The notes beneath the pieces are model-generated. The model saw only the letters and a program-made list of their open reading frames with translations, made no database searches and had not been told where the DNA came from. This document shows positions 1 through 8,171 of a stretch of 39,215 bases of DNA, piece after piece; within the stretch, counting starts at the first letter, position 1, and each line of letters opens with the position of its first letter. The stretch is from positions 1 through 39,215 of the IMG/VR virus record IMGVR_UViG_3300024433_000018; one strand, 5' to 3'. Both the position numbers and the translations under genes were made by a program. Source of the stretch: a virus.

Positions 1-150
1 GCACATTTTAGGTCAATCTTAAACGATTCGGATAATGATGGATTTAGCTACGATGTTTACACCGACCTGCTTGTCGGTGGCTTTTCAGTTGTAGAAGTTT
101 ACACAGACTATCTATCTGCAATGTCTATAGATCAAAAAATATGTGCTGAC
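1..150. repeat. Terminal direct repeat (contig overlap), left copy
   Basis: Bases 1-150 match 39066-39215 at 148 of 150 positions, as expected of a circular or circularly permuted genome opened at an arbitrary point. The repeat lies inside the portal reading frame and the frame continues across the join. The two mismatches (127 and 129 against 39192 and 39194) fall in one codon, ATA here and GTG at the other end. The repeat is probably an assembly overlap and not a physical terminal repeat, because it sits in mid-gene without any other feature. Confidence 0.92.
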
Positions 151-1812
151 CGTGTGTTCGACCCAACGCTGTGCGGATTCGATCCCCTAGCTAGAAAATC
201 CCACAAAGGGGATGGAAACTTTTGTTTTCAATTATTTCCTAAAGAAGCTGAAGAAGTTGAACGAGAGTACGGTTCGTCTGCATTGAAGGGATTAAAATAT
301 GCTCGTAGCTTTTCAGGTTTCAACTGGTCATACCGTTCAGCTAAAAAAGATATCGTACTAATCTGCGATTACTATAAGAAAAATTATAAAAAAGAAAAAA
401 TTACAAAACTGTCAAACGGCAGGGTAATCGCTATCAAGCATTATGAAGAACTTGAACGCATGTGGAACGAGTCAGGCTATATTGAACAGCCACCTATCCC
501 AATCGGAAAGATTAGAGAAACTGTCTTAGAAGAAATCGTGCGATATCGTATGTCAGGGTGTGAATTGGTTGAAAAACCCTTAACAACAAATTACAGCATG
601 TTACCGCTAATATTTTTTGATGGTAACAGCGCAGTATTGCGAGATAACAACGATTCAAGTGCCGAGCAAATGACACGCCCATACATTTATAATGTAAAAG
701 ATGCTCAACGATTAAAAAACTACGCTGGACAATCGTTAGCGAACGAATTAGAGAACACTGTAGAGCATAAATTTATTGCCTCTGTAGAATCTATCCCCGA
801 AGATTACATCGATGCTTACATTAACGTACAAACACCTGGTACGCTGCTTTACAACGCATTTTACGATGGCAATCCAGATATTCCATTAGCACCTCCACGT
901 GAAGTAGTTAGAACCCCAATACCACCGCAAATCAGTGAAACATTCCAAATGTCCGATAATTTGATTCAGGGCATTTTGGGAAGCTACGATGCCGCATTAG
1001 GCATTCAAAATAACGAACTATCAGGTGTAGCTATTATGCAGGGTGCAATGCATTCTAACGCTGCGGCAATGCCATATACCGTAGGATTTATGAAAGGATT
1101 AAATCGAGTCTGTCAGATGATACTAGATTTAATTCCAAAATATTATGTTACACCACGGTCATTGCCAATCGTGCAGCCTGACGGGAAACGTACATACCAG
1201 GTGATTAACAAGCCTGGCAATCCTTTCATGGATTACGACCCCATGAGTTTAGACGTAAAAGTTGAAGCTGGCGTGAACTTTGCGGTGCAAAAACAAATTA
1301 GTTTAGAGACGATTATTCAACTAATGCAAACGTCCGAAAGCTTTGCCGCATTTATTAATACCAAAGGTCTTGGAATACTTCTCGATAACATTGAAATTCG
1401 TGGTGTTGAAGGGTTGCGACAAGCCGCCAGCGAGTTCATGAAAGAAGTTGAACAGAAACAAGCGCAAGCTGAGCAAATGGCTCAACAGCAAGCACAACAG
1501 CAACTTGATCCTAAACAAGTCATGGCAATGCAAGCACAGGCTGAAGTGGCCAAAGTTGCGCAGAAGAAAGAGGCCGTGGCTATTCAAGCACAAGTTGACC
1601 TTACAAAAATTGCTACGGACGATGCTGTCAAAAACAAACTAGCTGACATTGAATTTATGAAAGTTATGTCTGAAATTAAAGGTGCTGGTGTAGACCAGGC
1701 ATTAAAACAAGAAAAGCTTGACGCAGAAAACGCCAGAACTGCCGTTAATATGGCTTTAGACGTAAGCAAACATCACAAAGACATAAATAGCAATGCTGAT
1801 AAGGAGCAATAA
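1..1812 (+). CDS. Portal protein, C-terminal 603 residues (P22 gp1-like)
   Basis: This is the larger part of the P22-type portal, the dodecameric ring at the packaging vertex through which DNA enters and leaves. The frame is open from base 1 and joins the 5' part at 38754, giving 707 residues against about 725 in P22. The first ATG (121) is internal. The C-terminus from about base 1440 is a long Gln/Ala/Lys-rich helical segment, consistent with the coiled-coil barrel of P22-type portals. The gene directly follows the large terminase across the circle junction and precedes scaffold and coat, the P22 order. Family assignment rests on sequence resemblance, length and synteny. Confidence 0.9.
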   Translation, partial: AHFRSILNDSDNDGFSYDVYTDLLVGGFSVVEVYTDYLSAMSIDQKICADRVFDPTLCGFDPLARKSHKGDGNFCFQLFPKEAEEVEREYGSSALKGLKYARSFSGFNWSYRSAKKDIVLICDYYKKNYKKEKITKLSNGRVIAIKHYEELERMWNESGYIEQPPIPIGKIRETVLEEIVRYRMSGCELVEKPLTTNYSMLPLIFFDGNSAVLRDNNDSSAEQMTRPYIYNVKDAQRLKNYAGQSLANELENTVEHKFIASVESIPEDYIDAYINVQTPGTLLYNAFYDGNPDIPLAPPREVVRTPIPPQISETFQMSDNLIQGILGSYDAALGIQNNELSGVAIMQGAMHSNAAAMPYTVGFMKGLNRVCQMILDLIPKYYVTPRSLPIVQPDGKRTYQVINKPGNPFMDYDPMSLDVKVEAGVNFAVQKQISLETIIQLMQTSESFAAFINTKGLGILLDNIEIRGVEGLRQAASEFMKEVEQKQAQAEQMAQQQAQQQLDPKQVMAMQAQAEVAKVAQKKEAVAIQAQVDLTKIATDDAVKNKLADIEFMKVMSEIKGAGVDQALKQEKLDAENARTAVNMALDVSKHHKDINSNADKEQ

Positions 1813-1890
1813 ATGAAATTATCAAAAAGTAAAAAAAGTATAACGATTGGCGCTGCTATTAAACCAAAAGTTAACAACTATTTCATTTAG
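1813..1890 (+). CDS. Small basic peptide (25 aa), unknown
   Basis: The ATG follows the portal stop codon with no gap, and a strong AAGGAG lies at 1801-1806, six bases upstream. The peptide begins MKLSKSKKSITIG and is Lys-rich with no recognisable domain. The excellent ribosome site and zero spacing argue for translation coupled to portal. It could instead be a by-product of a Shine-Dalgarno-like sequence, since it is very short and I know no family for it. Confidence 0.4.
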   Translation: MKLSKSKKSITIGAAIKPKVNNYFI

Positions 1891-2032
1891 TGTATTTGTT
1901 GCTATACTATGACAAATATGTGCCTAACTAGCCAGGTTAATGCTAGGACAAATTACGCATTTATGCGCAAATAAACGGTACTACCACGATGGTAGGTGAT
2001 TACGGTCACACCGGAAACAGTGAGGTTTTAAA
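1891..2032 (+). other. Leader between portal and scaffold with small hairpins
   Basis: This 142-base non-coding leader sits in an otherwise tightly packed late operon. It contains a CTACC-ACGAT-GGTAG hairpin at 1981-1995 and a short CGCA-TTTA-TGCG hairpin at 1956-1967, ending in GTGAGG ahead of the scaffold start. A TATACT hexamer lies at about 1902-1907 but lacks a convincing -35 box. It may be an mRNA-processing or translational-control leader for the highly expressed scaffold and coat genes. I do not recognise it as a known RNA family. Confidence 0.35.
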
Positions 2033-2809
2033 ATGGATGCAAAGGATATTGCAGAAGAATTGCAACAGACTGATGATGTGGTAGAGCCAGAAGAATCGAT
2101 TGAGGAAACTGAACCTACTCCTGAAAAAATGCTTCCTGCTTCCAGGGTGAATGAGCTAGTACAAAAAGCGAAACGTCAAGGAGCAAAGAAGATGCAAGAA
2201 CAGTTAGATGCCGCCACGCAGGAACTTGAGCAGCTTAAAGCTCAGCAAGCGCAGCAACAGCCGCAGGAACAGGCTCAGCAACAACCCCCGATGCAGCAAC
2301 AGCAGCAACAAGGGGTAAATGCGGAGCAGATTCAGCAGCAAGTGATGCAAATGTTGATGAAGCAGCAGCAAGAGGCAGAGCAGAAGCGGCAATCAGAACA
2401 GCTTGAACAGGAAGTAAATGAAGTAGCCCAACAGTATTTTGGCAAGATGGCTCAAGGAAAAGAGTTGTACGAGGACTTTGAAGCCATGACAGCAGATTTT
2501 AATCCTGCTGAATTTCCACAATTGGTCTATATGGCTAATATGCTTGAGAACACGCCAGCTATTATTTACGAGTTGCGCAAGAACCCAGGCAAGTTAGCCG
2601 ATTTAGCGGTGTTAGTTGAGCGATCACCTAATATGGCTAGGAGCGAATTAACCAAGCTTTCAGAATCTATCAAGAGGAATGAAAATGCTAAGAGTTCGTT
2701 GCAAGAGACGCAAGACCCTTTGAACCGTTTGAAGCCTTCCCCAACGGGTGCAGATAATGGCGCAAAGAGTGTAAGAGATTACAAACAAGCCTCATATTTA
2801 AAGGGCTAA
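2033..2809 (+). CDS. Scaffold protein (P22 gp8-like)
   Basis: This is the probable internal scaffold that directs coat assembly into the procapsid and then exits. It has 258 residues, an acidic N-terminus rich in Glu, and a long Gln-rich coiled-coil-like stretch (about residues 60-130) with runs of consecutive Gln. The helical C-terminal half is basic in places, as expected for coat binding. Its position between portal and coat is that of P22 gene 8. The product is low in complexity, so the call rests mainly on position and composition. The ATG at 2033 follows GTGAGG with usable spacing. Confidence 0.75.
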   Translation: MDAKDIAEELQQTDDVVEPEESIEETEPTPEKMLPASRVNELVQKAKRQGAKKMQEQLDAATQELEQLKAQQAQQQPQEQAQQQPPMQQQQQQGVNAEQIQQQVMQMLMKQQQEAEQKRQSEQLEQEVNEVAQQYFGKMAQGKELYEDFEAMTADFNPAEFPQLVYMANMLENTPAIIYELRKNPGKLADLAVLVERSPNMARSELTKLSESIKRNENAKSSLQETQDPLNRLKPSPTGADNGAKSVRDYKQASYLKG

Positions 2810-2866
2810 TCTCACAAGCAGTGCCATGTTTGCATCCATTTAATATGGATATCATTGGAGAATAAC

Positions 2867-4105
2867 ATGGCCGTTCCAAATAACATTTTACAAACCGTAC
2901 AAACCTACCAAATGTCAAACTTGGCATATCTGCAAAACTTAAACTGTTTTGTGGCTACTGCTAATACAAAATTTAAAAATTTTGAACGAGAAGTCGCAAA
3001 TTTGGGCGATACAGTGACGTTTGATTTGCCACCTAGATTTACTTCTGCTAACAGTTTGATAGCAACCTTTCAGTCTGCTGAACAGCGTGTTGAAACACTT
3101 ACTGTTGACCAGGCGATTAACGTCTCTTATGCCTTCACTGCACAACAATTTATTTTCAATGTCGAAGATTACATGGATAAATTCGGTAAATCTGCCGTGA
3201 TGGAGATGTCTGCTGATATTGAAGCTAATATTGCACGAGTTTGCGTTGAAGCTCCCTATCGTTTCTATGGTGACGGAATTAGTCAGATCAGTTCATATGG
3301 TCAATTAGCGGCTGCGCTCGCTATGTTTCGTAACTATGGCGCAGCCAAAGATAACACCAAGTTTTACATGAGTGATATTGCGCAATCTGCGGTGGTTAAC
3401 ACTGGTCTAAACCAATTCGCACCTAAACGTAACGATGAAGCCGCTAACTCTTGGGATATTGGTGATTTTGATCGTGCTGCATTCTATGTATCTAACTTGC
3501 TTCCTGTTCATACTGCTGGAACTTTGGGTGAGGACGGAACTGTGTTGACCGTAGTATCTGTTGTTAAAGATGCGAACGATGCAATCACTCAAATCGTTTT
3601 CTCTGGTGCTGGTAATGATGCTGATGCGGTTAAAGAGTTCGATAAATTCCAATTCTCTGATGGCGTTTTAGGTCAAACTAACTTGCGCTACCTGACCTTC
3701 ATTGGACATAAGATTTCTAGCAACCCTGTCCAGTTTAGGGCTACTGCTGATGCTGCATCTAATGCTGGTAACGTAACTGTTGACGTTTATCCTCCTTTGA
3801 AATCTGCCGCTGGTAGTGACAGAAACTTGAACGTGGATATTGTGGCTGGTATGCAAGCAACGGCATTGCCTTCTCACAGGGCAGGTATGATTACTGCTGG
3901 CAATCCTTTGTTCTTGGGTATGCCCATGCTGCCTGAAGAAGTTCCATTCCCAACTGCAAACGAAACTGACCCTGATACTGGCGTTAGTCTGCGTATGTAC
4001 TACGGTTCTTTGTTTGGTCAAAACCAGCGTGGAATGATCCATGACGCTATTTGGGGCAAGAAGTGCGTACCTGAGTATGCAATGTCTGTAATTTTCCCAT
4101 TGTGA
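2867..4105 (+). CDS. Major coat protein (P22 gp5-like)
   Basis: The product is 412 residues against 430 in P22 coat, and belongs to the P22 coat family (HK97-like fold). It begins MAVPNNILQTVQ. The early segment with GDTVTFDLPPRF and the following VDQAINVSYAFTAQQF is typical of these coats. I chose the ATG at 2867 over the in-frame TTG at 2855 because GGAG lies 6 bases upstream of the ATG and the TTG overlaps it. It lies directly after scaffold and is followed by a GC-rich hairpin. Confidence 0.9.
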   Translation: MAVPNNILQTVQTYQMSNLAYLQNLNCFVATANTKFKNFEREVANLGDTVTFDLPPRFTSANSLIATFQSAEQRVETLTVDQAINVSYAFTAQQFIFNVEDYMDKFGKSAVMEMSADIEANIARVCVEAPYRFYGDGISQISSYGQLAAALAMFRNYGAAKDNTKFYMSDIAQSAVVNTGLNQFAPKRNDEAANSWDIGDFDRAAFYVSNLLPVHTAGTLGEDGTVLTVVSVVKDANDAITQIVFSGAGNDADAVKEFDKFQFSDGVLGQTNLRYLTFIGHKISSNPVQFRATADAASNAGNVTVDVYPPLKSAAGSDRNLNVDIVAGMQATALPSHRAGMITAGNPLFLGMPMLPEEVPFPTANETDPDTGVSLRMYYGSLFGQNQRGMIHDAIWGKKCVPEYAMSVIFPL

Positions 4106-4109
4106 TTCT

Positions 4110-4125
4110 AGGGGCGTAAGCCCCT
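4110..4125 (+). terminator. Stem-loop after coat gene with GTAA tetraloop
   Basis: The sequence GGGGC-GTAA-GCCCC forms a perfect stem, extendable by one A-T pair, with a GNRA-type loop. It starts five bases after the coat stop codon. There is no downstream T-tract, so it is more likely an mRNA 3'-end stabiliser or weak attenuator than an intrinsic terminator. Such an element would help keep coat mRNA abundant relative to downstream tail genes. Confidence 0.5.
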
Positions 4126-4146
4126 TAACTTGATAAGGATTTCAAA

Positions 4147-4890
4147 ATGTCTATTTCAACCCCTGTTGTAAATGCTGGATTCAAATATGTTAACGGTATG
4201 CGTTTAACATGGCTTACTGGCACAACCATGACTGTTGCTGCTGGACAATGCAGAAACTCAACTGACGTGAACGATATCACTATCGCTGCTGATGTCACTA
4301 TCAACACTGCAACTAACGGTGCTGGTGGTCTTGATCAAGGCTCAATGGCAAACAGTACTTTTTATGCTGTGTATGCAATTGGCGATAGCTTTGGCAACAA
4401 TCCTGGTTCAGCTTTGATTTCTGCTGATTTATCATCACCTGTTTTGCCTGGCGGCTACAATATGTTTTTCCGCATTGGTTACGTTAAGTCAAGGGGTGCG
4501 GCTGCATTGCGGGCCTTCCGTCAAGACGGTGGAAGCCTTGACCGCTGGATGTGGTATGACGCATTTATTGCCACCGATGTGACTGCTGGTGCATCTGCAA
4601 CTTACGCTGCCGTTGATGCTTCTGACGGTCTGCCATCTAATACCCCAACTATGGTCAACTGGTATTGCAAATTCACCCCTACTGCTGCTGATGACTTGCT
4701 AGTGCTAGTGCCAGGCACTTCAACTGCTGCTGGTGGTTATGCTAGTGCTTCTGGTGCGGTAGCTGCGGTTGTGGAAACTGTGAATCTAATTTGCCCCACT
4801 GATTCCCCTGCAACTAATGCCATTGACTATAAGGTAACAGGTAGTGCGGTAGCTATTTCTGTGGCTGCATACTTAGACCAATTAGGTTAA
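4147..4890 (+). CDS. Putative virion structural or decoration protein (247 aa)
   Basis: I do not recognise the family. The protein is rich in Ala, Gly, Thr and Ser with beta-strand-like alternation, contains few Lys, and reads like a secreted or virion-surface beta protein (for example segments around TVAAGQCRNSTDVNDITIAAD). It lies between coat and the gp4-like tail factor, where P22 relatives may carry a head decoration or head-completion protein. AAGGA lies 8-9 bases upstream of the ATG. Capsid decoration is an inference from position and composition only. Confidence 0.55.
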   Translation: MSISTPVVNAGFKYVNGMRLTWLTGTTMTVAAGQCRNSTDVNDITIAADVTINTATNGAGGLDQGSMANSTFYAVYAIGDSFGNNPGSALISADLSSPVLPGGYNMFFRIGYVKSRGAAALRAFRQDGGSLDRWMWYDAFIATDVTAGASATYAAVDASDGLPSNTPTMVNWYCKFTPTAADDLLVLVPGTSTAAGGYASASGAVAAVVETVNLICPTDSPATNAIDYKVTGSAVAISVAAYLDQLG

Positions 4891-4899
4891 GGATTTGCT

Positions 4900-5604
4900 A
4901 TGGCCTACACGACATTACAGCTTATAAACTTTGCTTACTATGAGTCAGGCATTGTATCTCGCGGCTTTGAGACTGTTGGAGGCCAGCAAGCCAATGATGG
5001 ATTAATTTATTTAAATGACTTAATTGCGGATAAGACTATCGAAAATGGTCTTATCCCTTATTACCAGCAATATGATTTTAATGCTGTCATTAATCAGGAA
5101 ATGTATTTTATCCCAGATTTAATCGACATTGATACTTTTGTTTTCTACATTGACACTGTTCGATACCAAACTCAGAATCGAGCCAGGCGTCAATATTTTG
5201 GCACATCGAGAGCCGATAACATTCAATCATTGCCTGGTAGCTGGCATATGGAGCGGTGTTTTGGTGGGGCTAACATATACATTTACTTTAAGCCTAATCA
5301 AGCTTTTCCTTTAACAATTTGGGGTCAATTCAGACTTCAAGAGGTTGCTATAAACCAAGATTTATCATTAACGCTTGATAGATTTTACATTAACTATCTC
5401 AAGTATGATTTAGCCGCCAGACTATGCGCTGAGTACAACTACAATGTTCCAGCCGGAGTAGCTAAAGCCCTTGCAAAATACGAGAACGATATTAGCAAAA
5501 AAAGTGGTCCTATGGATCTAAATATGGTCAAGCTGTCTAGTTTGCAGCGTAGGGGCGGTATAAATTATGGAATTGTAAATATTGGGAAAGGGTGGATAGC
5601 GTAA
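4900..5604 (+). CDS. Tail accessory / head completion protein (P22 gp4-like)
   Basis: This matches the P22 tail accessory factor gp4 family, which binds beneath the portal ring and closes the filled head. It has 234 residues against 166 in P22 gp4. The N-terminal half is helical (TLQLINFAYYESGIVSRG and QQANDGLIYLNDLIADK), with conserved-looking aromatic strands in the middle. The last codons overlap the gp10-like start (TAATG). An AAGGA site precedes the ATG. Confidence 0.75.
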   Translation: MAYTTLQLINFAYYESGIVSRGFETVGGQQANDGLIYLNDLIADKTIENGLIPYYQQYDFNAVINQEMYFIPDLIDIDTFVFYIDTVRYQTQNRARRQYFGTSRADNIQSLPGSWHMERCFGGANIYIYFKPNQAFPLTIWGQFRLQEVAINQDLSLTLDRFYINYLKYDLAARLCAEYNYNVPAGVAKALAKYENDISKKSGPMDLNMVKLSSLQRRGGINYGIVNIGKGWIA

Positions 5605-7208
5605 TGGCGATTATGACCCCAGGCGCACAAGAAGTACCTGTTGCTATTGTAGGTTCTAGTAAGTTTGGTCGTCATCCCATTATCTCTGACGAACGCACAT
5701 GGAATATGTATATTTCAGATGACTGGCTATTAAACTTTGCTGGATATGAGCAAGCCGTAGAAATCAGTGCTGTTGGAATTGAGGGCAGAGGACTGTTCCA
5801 TTCAGTTCGTGGTGATTTTCTTTTAGCCGTTATCGGATCACAAGTTTTCAGAATTAACCGTGGTGGTGGCTATATTTTCCTCTTTGGATTATCAGGCGCA
5901 ACTACTGGCGAAGTGTTTATGGATGAAAATCTGAGTTCACAAATTGCTATTGTCGATGGAGTTAGCGGTGGCTATATTTATAACTACGCCACTGGAGTTA
6001 ATTCAGTAGCACCCATTGTTCGTACAGGTGATGTACAGACTTTTACGCCAAATTATGTAACTTACCAGAACACATATTTTATTTTTGGAAATGCCTTAAC
6101 TTCTAGCTCTGGCTCAGCATGGTATGTTTATAAATCTGGATATGACCTTAGTGGCACACCAGCAACGGCTTTTGATCTCGAATATGTTCAGACCTTAACG
6201 CTACAAACAAAGCCTGATTTTGCTAAAGCTTGTATAAGAATTCCCTCTCATGGAAATAACTTATTGGTGCTAGGCTCTAGTGTTGCAGAAATATGGACAA
6301 ACGTAGCTGGCTTACAAATATATCAACGTAACTCATCGGTAAACATCGATTACGGTGTGGCGAGCGTATCAACCATTGCTGCTGGTGATGACATGGTTGT
6401 ATGGCTAGGCATTAACGAAAAGTCCTCTCCTGCCATCATGGTTATGGCTGGTGGACAGGCACAAAGATTATCAACCGATGGTATCGATTTTCTATTAAGC
6501 CGAGTAACTCGCCCCGACAGATCGACCGCTATGTTCTATCGTCAGGATGGACACGTATTTTACATTCTTACTTTTTTTGACGATGCGGATAATTTTTCTA
6601 TTGCGTATGACTTTACTACAAACAAATTTTTTGACCTAACTGATTGGGATTTTACCTATCATCCAGCAAGACAAATGGCATACTTTGATAATGATATTTA
6701 TTTCGTATCATTAAAACAGGGTAGCTTGATGCGGATGGGTACAGATATCACTTCTATATCCACAGACATTCAAAACAACTATGAAATCCCACGCATTAGA
6801 AAATGTGATACCTATAGATTGCCTGGTAGCGATAGATTTATTGTTAATCAATTTAGCTTCACCATTGAAAACGGTGTCGAGCAAGACGTAGATTATCAGT
6901 TTGAATGTGACGGGTATATTATAGGCGAGTCTAGTGGCGAAATTATTTATTCAGAAGATGACCTACCCCTATTGGTTGAGGGCGCTGGATGCCAGGTTTA
7001 CAAGCCTAGAGTTGATGTAACTATCTCTAAAAATGGCGGTGAAACTTATAGTAACCCAGTGTCCTACTATATGCACAAGACTGGCCAATATAAAAATCAA
7101 CCAAGGTTTCATAAGTTAGGCGAAGCAAATCAATTCACTGTGCAGCTACGGTTTTGGGGTACAGGTGATGTTGTTATTGCTAATGGAAAATTAGAGGTCT
7201 ATCAATGA
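5604..7208 (+). CDS. Packaged DNA stabilisation protein (P22 gp10-like)
   Basis: The product is 534 residues against 472 for P22 gp10, the hub or nozzle protein of the tail that retains packaged DNA. Repeating beta-rich segments such as YIFLFGLSGATTGEVFMDE and a C-terminal strand-rich domain fit the beta-propeller of gp10. I chose the ATG at 5604, which overlaps the previous stop (TAATG) and has AAAGGG upstream, over the in-frame GTG at 5592. It immediately follows the gp4-like gene, as in P22. Confidence 0.8.
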   Translation: MAIMTPGAQEVPVAIVGSSKFGRHPIISDERTWNMYISDDWLLNFAGYEQAVEISAVGIEGRGLFHSVRGDFLLAVIGSQVFRINRGGGYIFLFGLSGATTGEVFMDENLSSQIAIVDGVSGGYIYNYATGVNSVAPIVRTGDVQTFTPNYVTYQNTYFIFGNALTSSSGSAWYVYKSGYDLSGTPATAFDLEYVQTLTLQTKPDFAKACIRIPSHGNNLLVLGSSVAEIWTNVAGLQIYQRNSSVNIDYGVASVSTIAAGDDMVVWLGINEKSSPAIMVMAGGQAQRLSTDGIDFLLSRVTRPDRSTAMFYRQDGHVFYILTFFDDADNFSIAYDFTTNKFFDLTDWDFTYHPARQMAYFDNDIYFVSLKQGSLMRMGTDITSISTDIQNNYEIPRIRKCDTYRLPGSDRFIVNQFSFTIENGVEQDVDYQFECDGYIIGESSGEIIYSEDDLPLLVEGAGCQVYKPRVDVTISKNGGETYSNPVSYYMHKTGQYKNQPRFHKLGEANQFTVQLRFWGTGDVVIANGKLEVYQ

Positions 7209-7534
7209 TTTTACCAACATTTCAATCGGTTCAGTTTGTAGACAAAGATGGTTATCTGACTAGCCAGATGCGTCTTTACATGGATGAAATTAACAATGTT
7301 TTGCGCAATGGTTTATCTGATAACGGCTGGACGATACCAGAAGTTACGCAAGCGGAATTAACAAAGATTATCAACTTGCCTAGCGACCAACAGATGCCTA
7401 ATGGTACAATTTTGTATGTAAGTGAAAAACCTCCGTCTGGATTAGCTCCTTACAACGAGTTAGTTGTCAAGATGGACGATGGAACTGGAACAGGCAGTAC
7501 TTATTATAAGTTAACAAAAGCCGCTTACCCATAA
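7205..7534 (+). CDS. Small tail-module protein (109 aa), unknown
   Basis: The ATGA overlap with the gp10-like stop indicates translational coupling. The N-terminus (LPTFQSVQFVDKDGYLTSQM) resembles the short start common to several podovirus structural proteins. A helix is followed by a strand-rich C-terminal half. No gp26-like coiled-coil needle signature is seen, so I do not assign it as the tail needle. It may be a tail or head-tail junction component, inferred only from position. Confidence 0.6.
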   Translation: MILPTFQSVQFVDKDGYLTSQMRLYMDEINNVLRNGLSDNGWTIPEVTQAELTKIINLPSDQQMPNGTILYVSEKPPSGLAPYNELVVKMDDGTGTGSTYYKLTKAAYP

Positions 7535-7543
7535 GGATATGAT

Positions 7544-8128
7544 ATGAGCATATTAAGTAGTTTATTTGGCGACAAAAAAAATCCAATGGATGATGCTAAC
7601 CAATATCTTAATCAGATTCCAGGCGCTGCCCATGACACCTACGATTTTTATGGAGAGGCTGGCAAAGATGCTTCTGGTAAAACAAAGGATATGTATGAGC
7701 AACTGATGAATGACCCTACAGGCTTTATGAATAAGCTGATGGAAGGGTATAAGCAATCAGACGGTTATAATTTCCAAAAAGACCAGCTAACTAAGGAAAT
7801 GGGGAATACCGCAGCCGCAGGTGGTATCGCAGGTACGCCCCAAGACCAGCTTAACCAAGCGTCAGGCATCCAAGGATTATTAGGCAAGGATATGCAACAG
7901 TATCTACAAAATGCCTTTGGTGCGTTCCAGACTGGATTAGGTGGCGAGGAAGGAATAGCCACTAGAGGGTATGATGCTAATAAAAGTTTAGGCGATATGC
8001 TGAGTGGCGCACTTAACCAGCAAGGCGGCCTAGCGTTCCAGAATGCTCAGCAAAACAATAAAAACATAAACGACCGTTGGGGCATGTTTGGAAAAGGGTT
8101 AGGCACATTAGGTAGTTTTCTTTTATAA
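7544..8128 (+). CDS. Probable DNA ejection protein (gp7-like position, 194 aa)
   Basis: The protein is rich in Gly, Gln and Asn with Ala/Gly clusters, starts MSILSSLFGDKKNP and ends in a Gly/Leu-rich tail. This composition is common in internal virion proteins ejected ahead of the DNA. It heads a set of three genes (7544, 8172, 9568) occupying the place of P22 genes 7, 20 and 16. AAGGA is placed properly before the ATG. Direct family membership is not certain. Confidence 0.55.
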   Translation: MSILSSLFGDKKNPMDDANQYLNQIPGAAHDTYDFYGEAGKDASGKTKDMYEQLMNDPTGFMNKLMEGYKQSDGYNFQKDQLTKEMGNTAAAGGIAGTPQDQLNQASGIQGLLGKDMQQYLQNAFGAFQTGLGGEEGIATRGYDANKSLGDMLSGALNQQGGLAFQNAQQNNKNINDRWGMFGKGLGTLGSFLL

Positions 8129-8171
8129 CATGTGTAATGTGTTTATAAAAGTATTCGGATAGAGGGATGAT

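Noticed and set aside
7544-8128. Assignment as tail tape-measure or peptidoglycan hydrolase
   Set aside because: No hydrolase motif; a P22-like phage has no tape measure. The ejection-protein call by position is more economical.
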